Assembly (NCBI RefSeq): GCF_000376565.1
Contig: NZ_BARG01000038.1
Coordinates: 248,001 to 312,000 of the forward strand
DNA length: 64,000 bases
Source of the DNA: Streptomyces hokutonensis
GTDB lineage: Bacteria; Actinomycetota; Actinomycetes; Streptomycetales; Streptomycetaceae
Direction of reading: 5' to 3'
The translations under genes were made by a program, and so were the position numbers. This document shows positions 15,629 to 25,548 of the stretch, in pieces; the first letter of the stretch is position 1; each line of letters begins with the position of its first letter. The notes beneath the pieces were generated by a model. It was not told where the DNA came from and did not search any database. It saw only the letters and a list, made by a program, of their open reading frames with translations.

Positions 15629-15660
15629 AAAAAAATGCTCCACCGCCTCGGAGGGCGGTG
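15629..15660 (-). terminator. Hairpin plus U7 tract: PKS terminator or csp leader attenuator
   Basis: Read on the minus strand, CACCGCC-6-GGCGGTG is followed, five bases on, by seven T. It lies 129 bp after the polyketide synthase stop and 94 bp before the csp start. A canonical Rho-independent terminator with a T run is unusual for this genome. It could end the synthase transcript or act inside the csp leader, and the csp promoter position decides which. Confidence 0.5.
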
Positions 15661-15788
15661 CGGGCATCTGAAGGGTTTGGCAACCACAACTGCAACTGAG
15701 ATCAATAGTAGCACGGTGCGATCGTGAGTGTGCGGCCGTGAATTCCGTTTCTCATGCCGCGAACACAGATATTCGCTCTCCCGCCGGG

Positions 15789-18700
15789 CTATGCGAGGCC
15801 TTCGATCCAGTCGCGCACCGCCTTGGCCGTGGTCGGCGCGTCCCCTTCGAGCAGGCTGAGATGAGTGCCGGGCGCATCCGCAGTGTCCCGCACGCCGGGC
15901 CAGGACGACCGCCACGCCTGCGGCATGTCCGCCAGCGGCGCGGAGGCCCGCACCAACAGGCTTGGCACCCGCGTGGGTTCGGGCCGCCAGCCACGGAACA
16001 TCCGCGTGTACGCGCCCAGCGACAGCAGTGTCAGATCGTCCACCAGAGTGTCGAATCTCTCGCCGGCCGCCAGCGGAATCCGGGCGGGCAGGGACAGCAG
16101 CCACGGCTCGGCCTCCCGGTCCGGGGTGATCTGGTACGAGTCGATCAGCACGAGTCCGGCCGGGGGAGCGCCGAGACCCGCCAGGTGCGCGGTGAGCGCG
16201 TGCGCGGCCGAACCGCCTATGGAATGACCGACCACTACATAGGGGCGATCCCCGAGCTGGTGTCGCACGGTCACGGCGAGCGACGCGGTCAGCGTCTCCA
16301 GATCCCGTGGCACCGCGTCCCCGTGATCGACCCCGGCGTGCCGCACCTCGAACACGTCCCGCTCACCCTCGAAGCAGGCGGCGAGCCCGGCGTACCAGGG
16401 CCGGCCCAGGTTGGAGGCGAAGCCGGGAACACAGACCAGGGCCGGCCCCCGGGTGCCCGAGGCGAGCCGCAGCGGCGGCAGCGTGTGCCGGGCGGCCTCC
16501 TCCGGGCCGAAGGCGGTGGCGCCGAGGGAAGCGGTCACCAGCAGATGCATGGCCGATACGACATCACCGGTTTCGCACACCTGCCGGTACAGGGCCGGCA
16601 GCGACTGCCCGGCTCCGCGACCGCGCCCACCGGACCGCGCCGGTGCCGGTGCCGGGACGCTTGCGTCGGCGGGCTCGTCGGGCAGTGTGCCGCGCAACTC
16701 GCCGTACAGGTGCTCGGCGAGCTGGTCGGTGTCCGGCCAGTCGTAGGCCACGGTGACCGCCAGCGGTGTCCCGGTCAGCAGGCTCAGCCGGTTGCAGAGC
16801 ATGACGCTCATCAGGGAGTCGAGGCCCAGTTCCGTGAAGTCCCGGTCCACGGCGTCGACTTCGGTGTGTCCGAGCACGGCGGCGACCTCGGTACGGACGA
16901 GTGACCGCAAGGCGGGCAACCGCTCGGACGGGCACAGGGCCGCGAGTCGGCTCCGCCAGGATCCGGCGCTGTCGTCCGGCACCCCGACGCCACCCGTGCT
17001 CGCTGCGACGGCCGAGGGCCGGCCCGCGCGCAACAGCTCGCGCAGCGGTGGCGGGACGACTGTCCCGGCCGAGACCGCCTTCGGCGAGCGGTCCAACGGC
17101 AGTGGCGCGAGGACCGGTTCGACACTGCCCAGCGCGGCGTCGAAGAGCGCGAACGCCTGCTCCGGAGAGACCGCGCGAACCGGTCCGCCGTGCACTCGGC
17201 CGCTGCGCGCCGCCATACCCTCCTCGTCCGCCCACGCGCCCCAGACCAACGACAGTGCGGGCAGGCCCAGTTGGGAGCGGTGGTGCGCGAGCGCGTCCAG
17301 GAAGGAGTTCGCCGCCGCGTAATTGGCCTGTCCCGGATTGCCCAGCAGCCCGGCCGCCGACGAGAACAGCACGAATCGCGCCAGCGGCAGATCCTTCGTC
17401 GACTCGTGCAACTGCCAGGCCGCATCGACCTTCGGCCGCAGCACCGCCGCCAGCCGCTCAGGTGTCATCGACGCCAACACGCCGTCGTCCAGCACCCCGG
17501 CCGCGTGCACTACGGCGGTCAGGTCGGGCCCGAACGCCTTGAGCACGGGGGCGAGTTGGTCCCGCTCGGTGATGTCGCAGGCCACCAGATCCACTTGAGC
17601 GCCCGCTTGTTGCAGATCCTCACGCAACTGCCGGGCGCCCGGCGCCTGTTCGCCGCGTCGACTGAGGAGGACGAGCCGCCGTACTCCGTGCCGTTCGACG
17701 AGATGCCGGGCCAGCATCGCCCCGAGGGATCCGGTGCCGCCGGTGATGAGGACGGTGCCGCCGGCGAGCGAGCCCTCGGCCTCGGAAGGGGGCGCGGCTG
17801 CCAGCCGGGGCACGCTCAACACGCCGTCGCGTATGGCGATTTGGGGTTCGCCCGTGGCGAGCGCGGCGGGCAGCTGTCGTAGGGACTCGGGGTGGTCGTC
17901 CACATCCACGAGGGTGAGGCGCCCGGGGTACTCGGCCTGTGCGGTTCGGAGCAGGCCCCAGACCGTGGCGGCGGGCAGGTCGGGAGACGGTGCGGCGGCG
18001 CCGCGCGTGACCACGGCCAGGTGTCCGGAACCGGCGAGGTGCGTTTGCAGCAACTGCATTGCTCGTACGGTGAGTTGGTGTGCCTCCGTGACCGGGTCCG
18101 TGTCCTGGTCGCCGGGAGCGGTCAAGGAGGCGACTGTCGTCTCCGGTGTCTCCTCGTCGTCGGCGGAGGCGAGGAACGCGGCCAGGTTCAGATCGTCCGT
18201 CTGTGACACGTCCACGGCAGGCACCTCACCAGCAGCGGGCACCTTCGTCCACCGCAGCCGGTACAGCTCCCCGGCCGGAGCAGGACCGATCTCCGGTGCC
18301 GGGCGGGTCGTCATCGACTCCAGGTGGGCCACGGGTGCGCCGGTCGGGGTCGCGAGATCTAGGGTGATCGTGTCCGGGCCGGGCCTCGTCATGCGGACGC
18401 GCAGTGCCGTCGCGCCTGTGGCGTGCACGGTCAGGCCCCGCCAGGCGAATGGCAGCCTGGCCGGACCGGTGGGCGGTTCGGCGAGCAGCCCCGGGTGCAG
18501 GGCGGCGTCCAGCAGCGCCGGGTGGAGGACATGGCGCCGGACGTCCGCGACGGGCAACGGGCCTACCTCGGCGAAGAGTTCCTCGTCCCGCCGCCACAAC
18601 GCGGTGACCCCTTGGAACGCCGGACCGTACGCCAGCCCGGCCGCGGCCACCCGGTCGTAGGCCTCGGAGAGATCCACCCGTGTGGCGCCCGTCGGCGGCC

Positions 18701-21700
18701 ACACGGTGAGCGGGTCGGCCAGGACACCCGGCACGATCGGGCCGAGCCGGCCGGTCGCGTGCTGTGTCCAGGCGCCGAGCGCCCCGGACTCCTCGGGCCG
18801 CGCGTACACGTCCGCCGCGCGGCACCCGGAGTCGTCCGGCTCACCCAGCACCACCTGGACCTGGACGCCCTCTTCGTCGTCGTCGGGCAGGAACAGCGGG
18901 TTCAGCAGGGCGAGTTCCTCCAGTACGGCCAGCCCGCACAGGTCGCCCGCGTGCAGCACGAGGTCCGCGAAGGCCGCGCCCGGTACGAGGGTGTGTCCGC
19001 CCACGACGTGATCCCGCAACCAAGGTTGAGCCGCACCGGACAACCGGCCGCCGCACAGCAGCCGTTCCGTACCCGGCACCGTGACCGCCTGCGTCACCAG
19101 CGGGTGCCCGGAACCGGCGGTCGTGTCGCTGCTGGTGTCGGGCAGCCAGTAGCGCTGCCGCTGGAAGGGATAGGTCGGCAGGTCGTCGACCCGTCGGGCG
19201 CCGCTGCCCGCGTAGACCCGACGCCAGTCCAACCGCGCGCCGTGCACGTGGAGTTGGCCGAGCGCGTCGTACAGAGTCCGCGGCTCGGCGCTTCCCCGCC
19301 GAGCCGTCGCGACGAAGAGGAGTTCCTTGCCGGCGCCGGCAGCCTGGGCGGTGAGGTGGGCGTCCGGGCCGACCTCGGCGAACGCGGTCACCCGTCCGTC
19401 GTGCGCCAGCCAGTTGACGGCGTCCCCGAACCGCACGGCCTCACGGGCGTGCCGTACCCAGTAGGCGGCCGAGCGCAGTTCCTCCCCGGTGGCCGGAAGC
19501 CCGGTCAGGCCCGACAGCACCGGAATGTTGGGGGTGCCGTACGTCAACTCACCCGCGACTCGGCCGAATTCGGCGAGCATCGGTTCCATCTGTGGGGAGT
19601 GGAAGGCGTGGCTGACCCGTAGCCGGACAGTACGGCGGCCTCGTACGGCGAAGCGTTCAGCGAGCGCGAGGACCGGGTGCTCCGCGCCGGAGACGACGAC
19701 CGCGCGCGGGCCGTTGACGGCCGCGATCGCGACCCCCTCGGTCAACTCGGCTGTCACCTCTGCCTCGGTGGCGTCGAGCGCCACCATGGCGCCGCCCTCC
19801 GGCAGTTCCCGCATCAACCTCCCCCGGGCCGCGACCAGTTCGACGGCGTCCGCCTCGGACAGCACGCCCGCGCAGTGGGCCGCCGCCAGCTCGCCGACCG
19901 AGTGCCCGGCCAGGAAGTCCGGGCGTACACCCCAGGAAGTGAGCAGCCGGAAGACGGACACCTCGTAGGTGAACAGGGCGGCCTGGGCGAAGTCCGTGCG
20001 GTCCAGGAGGGCGGCTTTGTCCGCGTCCCAGAGCACTGAGCGCAGCGGGTGTTCCAGGTGGGTGTCGAAGCGTGTGCACAGGGCGTCGAAAGCGGTCGCG
20101 AACACCGGGAAGGAGTCGTACAACTCCCTTGCCATGCCGGTCCGTTGGGCGCCCTGGCCCGTGAACAACAGGGCCAGGCGGGCGGCTGTGTGCGGGGGAG
20201 CGGACTCCGTCAGGGCGTCGAGGGCGGTCAGGGTCGTCGCTCGGTCGCTCGCGGTGACGGCCGCGCGATGGGGGAGTCCGGACCGGCTGATGGCTTGGGT
20301 GAACGCCACGTCCAGCAGAGGGAGTTCGGGGTGCTCGCGGAGGAAGGCCGCGGTGCGTGCGGCCTGTGCCCGGAGGGCGGACGGGGTGGCGGCCGAGAGC
20401 AGCAATGGGGGTGTCACCGCGTTGCGCGGGGATGGTGGGACGTCTGCTGCTTCCGCCTCCTCCAGGATCACGTGCGCGTTGGTCCCGCCGATGCCGAACG
20501 CCGAGACCGCCGCCCGCCTCGGCCGTCCGGGCTCGGGCCGCCACTCCTCGTCCTGGGTCAGCAGCCGTACCGTGCCCGACGACCAGTCCACGTGCGGGGA
20601 CGGCTCGTCGGCGTGCAGGGTGCGGGGGAGTCGGTCGTGGTGCATCGCCAGCACCGTCTTGATGACACCGCCGACCCCGGCCGCCGCCTGGGTGTGTCCG
20701 AGGTTGGACTTCAACGAGCCCAGCCACAGCGGGCGTTGGGGGCGGCGGTCCTGGCCGTAGGTGGCGAGGAGCGCGTGTGCCTCGATCGGGTCGCCGAGCG
20801 CGGTGCCCGTGCCGTGTGCCTCCACGGTGTCGATGTCGCCCGGGGACAGCCCCGCGTCGGCCAGTGCCGCGTGGATCACCCGTTGCTGTGCGGGGCCGTT
20901 GGGGGCGGTGAGGCCGTTGGACGCGCCGTCGGAGTTGACGGCCGAGCCGCGCAGCACGGCGAGTACGGGGTGGCCGTTGCGGCGTGCGTCCGAGAGTCGT
21001 TCCAGCAGGACCAGGCCGACGCCCTCGCCCCACGCGGTGCCGTCGGCCGCCACCGAGAAGGGCTTGCAGCGGCCGTCCGGGGCCAGCCCGCGCAGTCTGC
21101 TGAACGCGATGAACGGGCCGGGCGACGACATGACCGTGACTCCGCCGGCCAGCGCGAGAGAGCACTCCCCGTCGCGCAGGGACCGTACGGCGGAATGCAT
21201 CGCGACCAGCGACGACGAGCACGCGGTGTCCACGGTCACGGCGGGGCCGCGCAGCCCCAGCGTGTAGGCGATACGGCCGGAGGCCACGCTGCCGGCCGAG
21301 CCGAGGGCGAGATGCGCCTCCAACTCGTGCCCGCCGTGGTGCAGTCGGCTCGCGTAGGTGGCGTGCATGACGCCCACGAAGACACCGGTGTCGCTGTCGC
21401 GCAGACCGGCCGGGTCCAGCCCCGCCCGCTCCAGCAGCTCCCAACTCGTCTCCAGGAGCAGCCGTTGCTGGGGGTCGGTGGCCAGGGCTTCGCGGGGTGA
21501 CATGGCGAAGAAGGCCGCGTCGAAGTCGGCCGCGTCGTGCAGGAAACCGCCCCGGCGGGTGACCGACTTGCCCAGGCGGTCGGGGTCCGGGTCGTACAGG
21601 TCGGCCACGTTCCAGCCGCGGTCGGTGGGGAAGTCGGAGGTCGCGTCGGTGCCGTCGGCGACCAGTCGCCACAGGTCCTCCGGGGACTCCACCCCGCCCG

Positions 21701-23594
21701 GATAGCGGCAGGCCATGGCGACGACGGCGATGGGCTCCCCGGGGTCGCTCGCGGAAGTGCGCGCGGGCGCCGGGTGGCTCTCGCCGTGCAACGCGTCCCG
21801 CACCAGGTCCGCCACGGCAGTGGGCGTGGGGTGGTCGAAGACCAGCGTCGCGGGCAGCGCGAGACCGGTCGCCGTGCCCAGCCGGTCGCGCAGCAGGACG
21901 GCGCCGAGCGAGGTCAACCCCTGGGCGCTGAACGGTACTTCGGGGTCAAGTTCCGGTAGGGGGACGTCGAGGGTCCGTGCCGTCACGCCGAGGACCAGGT
22001 CGAGTACGGCGTCGGACGCGGCGGCGAGCCGCTCGCGCAGCGCGGCCGAGGCGGCCGTACGTTCCGCGGCGAGGCGCTCCGGCAACTCCTCGACGAGCAC
22101 GGCGCGGGCGATCTTCCCGGACGCGGTACGGGGGAGGGACGCGGTCGGATAGATCTCGTCCGGCACCTTGAACCCGGACAACCGCTCTCGGCAGGCGGCG
22201 AGCGCGCGCTCCGTGTCGACGCCATCCGGGCCGGGCACGACGAAGGCCACCGGCACTTCGCCGAGCACATCGTGGCGCCGGCCGACGACCGCGGCGTCGA
22301 CGATGTCGGGGCGGGCCAGCAACACCCGTTCCACCTCGGACGGGTTGATGTTCACACCGCCCCGGATGATGAGTTCCTTGACCCTGCCGGTGACATGGAG
22401 ATGGCCGTTCGCGTCGCGCCGGCCGAGGTCCCCGGTGCGGTACCAGCCGTCGATGAACGCCTCAGCGGTCGCCTCCGGACGGTTGTGATAGCCGGCCATC
22501 AGCCCGGGACCGCGCACCCAGATCTCGCCCTCGTCCCCGTCGCCGGCCTCGGCACCGGTGGACGGATCGGTGATCCGGACGTCCAGCACCAGCAGCGGAA
22601 AACCGCGCGAGAGGTCGTCACGCGGGCTGTCCAGCCGCTCGAGCGCGATCTTCCCGCAGGTCTCCGTGGAGCCGTACCCGTCGAGCAGAGGAGCGCCCAG
22701 GATCCGCTCGGCCTCGGCCCGCAACTCGGGCGAACAGGGAGCCCCGCCGCTGACACACACCCGCAGCGACGCGGGCACCGGACGTGCCGTCTCGCGCAGT
22801 GACTCCAGCAGCAGACGATAGGTGGCGGGCACCCCACCCAGGACGGTGAACGGCTCTGCGGCGAGCGCCTCGGCGACATTCGCGCCCGGCCCGAGGACAC
22901 GCGCCGTCGCGCCGACCGAGACGACACCCAGCAGGCACACGGAGTGGCCGAGGGCATGGAACATCGGCAACGGCCAGAGCAGTAGGTCCTGTTGCTCCAG
23001 CCCGTACGCCGATACGTACGCCTTCTCCACCGACCACAGCGCGGAACGCTGCGTGGAGACCACGCCCTTGCTCTGCCCGGTGGTGCCCGACGTGTAGTGG
23101 ATCCAGGCCGGCTCGTCGAGCCCGAGGTCGTCACGGGCGGCCGTACCCGAATCCGTTCCGGCCAGATCCTCGAAGTCGAGGGTGCCGTCGGCGAGTTCGT
23201 CCCGTCCGACGACGATCACCTGTCGTACGGCGGCCAGTTGGGCATCCGGCGCCTCCGTCACGATCGCGACGGCGCCGCTGTCGTCGAGGAAGTACGCCAA
23301 CTCCTCTTCCGACGCGGCCGAGTTGAGCAGCACGCCGATCGCCCCGGCGCGCAACACGCCGAGCCAGGCCTCGACCAGCTCCACCCGGTTGCCCAGATGG
23401 ATCGCGACCCGGTCCCCGCGCCCCACCCCGAGCCGTACCAGATGGCCCGCGAGCCGGGTGGTGCGTTGCTCCAACTCCCGGTAGGTGACGGCGCGTCGGT
23501 CGTCCAGATAGGCGGTCTTGTCGCCGATCCGATTCGAGTGCTCCCGCAGAATGCCGGGCAGCGTGCGTGTCAACTCGTCGTCGGAAACGGCCAT
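15789..23594 (-). CDS. Single-module type I polyketide synthase with CoA-ligase loading domain
   Basis: A 2601-residue multienzyme. Domains in order: acyl-CoA ligase/AMP-binding (1-515; HYTSGTTGQSKG, GYGSTETCGK, YRTGDLGRR), ACP1 (Ser562 in GLTSLG), ketosynthase (620-1045; Cys792 in DTACSSSL, EAHGTGT and NLGHTQAAAG), acyltransferase (1140-1430; Ser1232 in GHSVG, HAFHS motif of malonyl-CoA users), dehydratase (from 1490; His1529 in HVVGGHTLVP, Asp in LLDAALH), ketoreductase (Tyr2092; ITGGTGSLG; LDD motif of B-type), ACP2 (Ser2260 in GLDSLM) and thioesterase (Ser2458 in GHSIGG). No enoylreductase or C-terminal docking segment is seen. It should activate a free acid, extend it with malonyl units and release a 2-unsaturated acid, once or iteratively. 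A GTG at 23612 is another possible start. No tailoring genes adjoin it. Confidence 0.95.
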   Translation of the reverse strand: MAVSDDELTRTLPGILREHSNRIGDKTAYLDDRRAVTYRELEQRTTRLAGHLVRLGVGRGDRVAIHLGNRVELVEAWLGVLRAGAIGVLLNSAASEEELAYFLDDSGAVAIVTEAPDAQLAAVRQVIVVGRDELADGTLDFEDLAGTDSGTAARDDLGLDEPAWIHYTSGTTGQSKGVVSTQRSALWSVEKAYVSAYGLEQQDLLLWPLPMFHALGHSVCLLGVVSVGATARVLGPGANVAEALAAEPFTVLGGVPATYRLLLESLRETARPVPASLRVCVSGGAPCSPELRAEAERILGAPLLDGYGSTETCGKIALERLDSPRDDLSRGFPLLVLDVRITDPSTGAEAGDGDEGEIWVRGPGLMAGYHNRPEATAEAFIDGWYRTGDLGRRDANGHLHVTGRVKELIIRGGVNINPSEVERVLLARPDIVDAAVVGRRHDVLGEVPVAFVVPGPDGVDTERALAACRERLSGFKVPDEIYPTASLPRTASGKIARAVLVEELPERLAAERTAASAALRERLAAASDAVLDLVLGVTARTLDVPLPELDPEVPFSAQGLTSLGAVLLRDRLGTATGLALPATLVFDHPTPTAVADLVRDALHGESHPAPARTSASDPGEPIAVVAMACRYPGGVESPEDLWRLVADGTDATSDFPTDRGWNVADLYDPDPDRLGKSVTRRGGFLHDAADFDAAFFAMSPREALATDPQQRLLLETSWELLERAGLDPAGLRDSDTGVFVGVMHATYASRLHHGGHELEAHLALGSAGSVASGRIAYTLGLRGPAVTVDTACSSSLVAMHSAVRSLRDGECSLALAGGVTVMSSPGPFIAFSRLRGLAPDGRCKPFSVAADGTAWGEGVGLVLLERLSDARRNGHPVLAVLRGSAVNSDGASNGLTAPNGPAQQRVIHAALADAGLSPGDIDTVEAHGTGTALGDPIEAHALLATYGQDRRPQRPLWLGSLKSNLGHTQAAAGVGGVIKTVLAMHHDRLPRTLHADEPSPHVDWSSGTVRLLTQDEEWRPEPGRPRRAAVSAFGIGGTNAHVILEEAEAADVPPSPRNAVTPPLLLSAATPSALRAQAARTAAFLREHPELPLLDVAFTQAISRSGLPHRAAVTASDRATTLTALDALTESAPPHTAARLALLFTGQGAQRTGMARELYDSFPVFATAFDALCTRFDTHLEHPLRSVLWDADKAALLDRTDFAQAALFTYEVSVFRLLTSWGVRPDFLAGHSVGELAAAHCAGVLSEADAVELVAARGRLMRELPEGGAMVALDATEAEVTAELTEGVAIAAVNGPRAVVVSGAEHPVLALAERFAVRGRRTVRLRVSHAFHSPQMEPMLAEFGRVAGELTYGTPNIPVLSGLTGLPATGEELRSAAYWVRHAREAVRFGDAVNWLAHDGRVTAFAEVGPDAHLTAQAAGAGKELLFVATARRGSAEPRTLYDALGQLHVHGARLDWRRVYAGSGARRVDDLPTYPFQRQRYWLPDTSSDTTAGSGHPLVTQAVTVPGTERLLCGGRLSGAAQPWLRDHVVGGHTLVPGAAFADLVLHAGDLCGLAVLEELALLNPLFLPDDDEEGVQVQVVLGEPDDSGCRAADVYARPEESGALGAWTQHATGRLGPIVPGVLADPLTVWPPTGATRVDLSEAYDRVAAAGLAYGPAFQGVTALWRRDEELFAEVGPLPVADVRRHVLHPALLDAALHPGLLAEPPTGPARLPFAWRGLTVHATGATALRVRMTRPGPDTITLDLATPTGAPVAHLESMTTRPAPEIGPAPAGELYRLRWTKVPAAGEVPAVDVSQTDDLNLAAFLASADDEETPETTVASLTAPGDQDTDPVTEAHQLTVRAMQLLQTHLAGSGHLAVVTRGAAAPSPDLPAATVWGLLRTAQAEYPGRLTLVDVDDHPESLRQLPAALATGEPQIAIRDGVLSVPRLAAAPPSEAEGSLAGGTVLITGGTGSLGAMLARHLVERHGVRRLVLLSRRGEQAPGARQLREDLQQAGAQVDLVACDITERDQLAPVLKAFGPDLTAVVHAAGVLDDGVLASMTPERLAAVLRPKVDAAWQLHESTKDLPLARFVLFSSAAGLLGNPGQANYAAANSFLDALAHHRSQLGLPALSLVWGAWADEEGMAARSGRVHGGPVRAVSPEQAFALFDAALGSVEPVLAPLPLDRSPKAVSAGTVVPPPLRELLRAGRPSAVAASTGGVGVPDDSAGSWRSRLAALCPSERLPALRSLVRTEVAAVLGHTEVDAVDRDFTELGLDSLMSVMLCNRLSLLTGTPLAVTVAYDWPDTDQLAEHLYGELRGTLPDEPADASVPAPAPARSGGRGRGAGQSLPALYRQVCETGDVVSAMHLLVTASLGATAFGPEEAARHTLPPLRLASGTRGPALVCVPGFASNLGRPWYAGLAACFEGERDVFEVRHAGVDHGDAVPRDLETLTASLAVTVRHQLGDRPYVVVGHSIGGSAAHALTAHLAGLGAPPAGLVLIDSYQITPDREAEPWLLSLPARIPLAAGERFDTLVDDLTLLSLGAYTRMFRGWRPEPTRVPSLLVRASAPLADMPQAWRSSWPGVRDTADAPGTHLSLLEGDAPTTAKAVRDWIEGLA

Positions 23595-23677
23595 TTCCAC
23601 CCCAATGTTCACCAACCCCGAGTGGCAACCGTACGACAGGCGTCCTCCGGAACCCGGGATCGGGCAGGATCTACGGC

Positions 23678-24115
23678 ATGGCGATGTGCGACTACTACTC
23701 CGCCGCGAGCGACGAGGCCGCCGTCGGAGTCCTCGACGCACCGGGCGGACCGGATCCGTCGGTCTTCGACGTGCTGTCCCTGAAGGGCATCGACCCGGTG
23801 GTCGTCATGGCGCGGCTCGAAGGCCTCCTCACGGACTGCGCCTACGAGGAGGCACGCGCCCGCCCGCGCTCCGGGCAACTGCTCTCGGACCCCGAGGCCG
23901 AAGCCGCCTTCGTCATCAGCGTCTCCGACACGCTCCGGGACGCGCTGGCCTCGGCAACGGATGGCCAACTGGGCCTGGTGGCGGGGCCGTTCGGGGCCGT
24001 GGAGGAAGTGGGTCTGCCGCCTGCCGAGGCGCTGGAGCTGCTTCGGCTGCTGTCCGGGCTGGCCCGGCGGGCCGTGGCGGAGAACCGGCGACTGTACTGC
24101 TGGTGGGCCCTCTGA
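23678..24115 (+). CDS. Conserved hypothetical protein
   Basis: I cannot assign a function. The 145-residue protein MAMCDYYSAASDEAAVGVLD... starts at an ATG with GCAGGA eight bases upstream. It is acidic, has no signal peptide or membrane segment, and looks all-helical after an N-terminal strand (PSVFDVLSLKGIDPVVVMARLEGLL). The end RLYCWWAL is aromatic and may pack into a core or interface. It is divergent from the polyketide synthase with 83 bp between starts, and its stop is immediately followed by the stop codon of the convergent aldolase gene. Confidence 0.75.
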   Translation: MAMCDYYSAASDEAAVGVLDAPGGPDPSVFDVLSLKGIDPVVVMARLEGLLTDCAYEEARARPRSGQLLSDPEAEAAFVISVSDTLRDALASATDGQLGLVAGPFGAVEEVGLPPAEALELLRLLSGLARRAVAENRRLYCWWAL

Positions 24116-24922
24116 TCACTTCAGTACGTCGGGCTCCTCCTCCACGACAAGGTCGGCCAGGAGATTGAAGTTGTGCTGTGCCATGTTGGCGTTGCTGAAC
24201 TGCCGGTGCGCCAGGGTCACTTCCTCCTCGGTCATGATCCGGGGCGTCCCGGCGGCGTCGGCGAGCAGCTGCATCTGGCAGGCGCGCTCCATGGTGATGA
24301 ACCACCACGCGGCCTCCTCGACCGACCGCCCGACGGTAAGCAGGCCGTGATGCCGGAGAATGGCCGCCCTCCGGTCGCCGAGCCGGACGGCGATGCGCTC
24401 GCCCTCGGACTTCTCGAGGACCAGACCCTTGTACTCGTCGAACAGGACATGGTCCTCGTAGAAGGCGCAGGACTCCTGCACGATCGGGTCCAGGGGCTTG
24501 TCCAGTGAGGCGAAGGCCCTGCCGTGGATGGTGTGGGCGTGTGCCACCGCCACGACGTCCGGGCGGGCGTGGTGGATGGAGGAGTGGATCCAGAAGGCCG
24601 CCTTGTTGGTCCTGCGGTCGCCCTCGATCACCCGGCCCTCCTCGTCGATGAGGAGCAGGTCGCTGACGCGGATCCTGGAGAAGTGCACCGCGTACGGGTT
24701 GACCCAGAACCGGTCCGGGAACTCGGGGTCCCGTGCGGTGATGTGTCCGGCGATGCCCTCGTCGAAGCCGTAGCGGGCGAAGATCCGGAACGCGGCGGCC
24801 AACTGCCGCTTGCGGTGCGCACGTTCGGCCTCGATGGTGTCGCGGCTCTCCGCGAGGCGAGGAATGTCGAGTTCCTCGGTGTTGTCGAAGTCGATGTCGT
24901 TGCTGCCGGTGGTGACGGACAT
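24116..24922 (-). CDS. Class II aldolase/adducin family protein
   Basis: Zinc-dependent aldolase-fold enzyme of 268 residues. The ATG at 24922 is preferred to the GTG six bases upstream because AAAGGA lies seven bases before it. Family signatures are present: FDEGIAGHITARDPEFPDRFWVNPY, HSSIHHARPDVVAVAHAHT with the zinc His pair, the acid region QESCAFYEDH and RHHGLLTVGRSVEEAAWWF with the third His. Length matches the long adducin-like group often found in catabolic loci, where members act as aldolases or decarboxylases on hydroxy-acids; the substrate is not known here. A 20-bp palindrome (25000-25019) lies 78 bp upstream, shared with other units of this locus. Confidence 0.9.
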   Translation of the reverse strand: MSVTTGSNDIDFDNTEELDIPRLAESRDTIEAERAHRKRQLAAAFRIFARYGFDEGIAGHITARDPEFPDRFWVNPYAVHFSRIRVSDLLLIDEEGRVIEGDRRTNKAAFWIHSSIHHARPDVVAVAHAHTIHGRAFASLDKPLDPIVQESCAFYEDHVLFDEYKGLVLEKSEGERIAVRLGDRRAAILRHHGLLTVGRSVEEAAWWFITMERACQMQLLADAAGTPRIMTEEEVTLAHRQFSNANMAQHNFNLLADLVVEEEPDVLK

Positions 24923-24999
24923 CAGCACGTCCTTTCCGGTGCGAGGTCACGAGGAATTTCTTTCAGGCTGCAACCATCCTCGACCTGATGTCAACCTCA

Positions 25000-25019
25000 G
25001 AGGCAACTTATGTTGCCTC
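25000..25019. promoter_or_regulatory. Operator A: GAGGCAAC-TTAT-GTTGCCTC
   Basis: A perfect inverted repeat with 8-bp arms and 4-bp spacer, 78 bp upstream of the class II aldolase gene and beyond the 3' end of the AsnC gene. It matches the site at 31136-31155 in 16 of 20 positions. Confidence 0.75.
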
Positions 25020-25041
25020 AGTGGCAGATTATGCGTTCTCT

Positions 25042-25491
25042 TCAGTCGCCCCTCCGCCAAGCGCCCAGCACCATGAGCGTCTTGGTGCCGATCACCGCGC
25101 CCGTGCGCCGGAGGCGGTCGATGACATCTCTCAGGTGCTGCACGTCGGTCACCCGGACGCGGACCAGGGCGTCGGGGTCGCCCGCGACGGTGAAGACCTC
25201 CTGGGCCTCCGGGACGCTGGTGGCGGCCATGGTGATGGCCTCGACCTTGACGTCACCGGCGAACCGCAGCTCGACGAAGGCCTCGAATCCGGCGCCGAGT
25301 TTTCCGTGGTCGAGGGTGACCGTGTAGCCCGCGATGACACCGACCCGCTCCAGCCGGTCGACCCGGCGCTTGACCGCCGACGGGGAGAGGCTGACCCGTT
25401 CCGCGATCTCCGTCATCGTCCGGCGGCCGTCCTCGACCAGTAGATCCAGAATCGCGCGGTCGACGCTGTCGATGAGTCCCGTGTCGGTCAT
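25042..25491 (-). CDS. Lrp/AsnC-family transcriptional regulator
   Basis: One-module Lrp/AsnC regulator of 149 residues. AGGAGG precedes the ATG at 25491. The N-terminal DNA-binding domain reads LIDSVDRAILDLLVEDGRRTMTEIAERVSLSPSAVKRRVDRLE; the C-terminal RAM ligand domain includes VPEAQEVFTVAGDPDALVRVRV, the usual amino-acid-binding face. It is divergent from the acyl-CoA dehydrogenase and branched-chain 2-oxoacid dehydrogenase genes. In Streptomyces and Pseudomonas, bkd operons are often controlled by an AsnC/Lrp-type BkdR, so a role as leucine/isoleucine/valine-responsive regulator is likely by analogy. Confidence 0.93.
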   Translation of the reverse strand: MTDTGLIDSVDRAILDLLVEDGRRTMTEIAERVSLSPSAVKRRVDRLERVGVIAGYTVTLDHGKLGAGFEAFVELRFAGDVKVEAITMAATSVPEAQEVFTVAGDPDALVRVRVTDVQHLRDVIDRLRRTGAVIGTKTLMVLGAWRRGD

Positions 25492-25548
25492 GTCCCGTCC
25501 TCCTGGTGGCGCCCGTTCTTTGCGGGAAACTTTGATGTGAGTCCAGTT

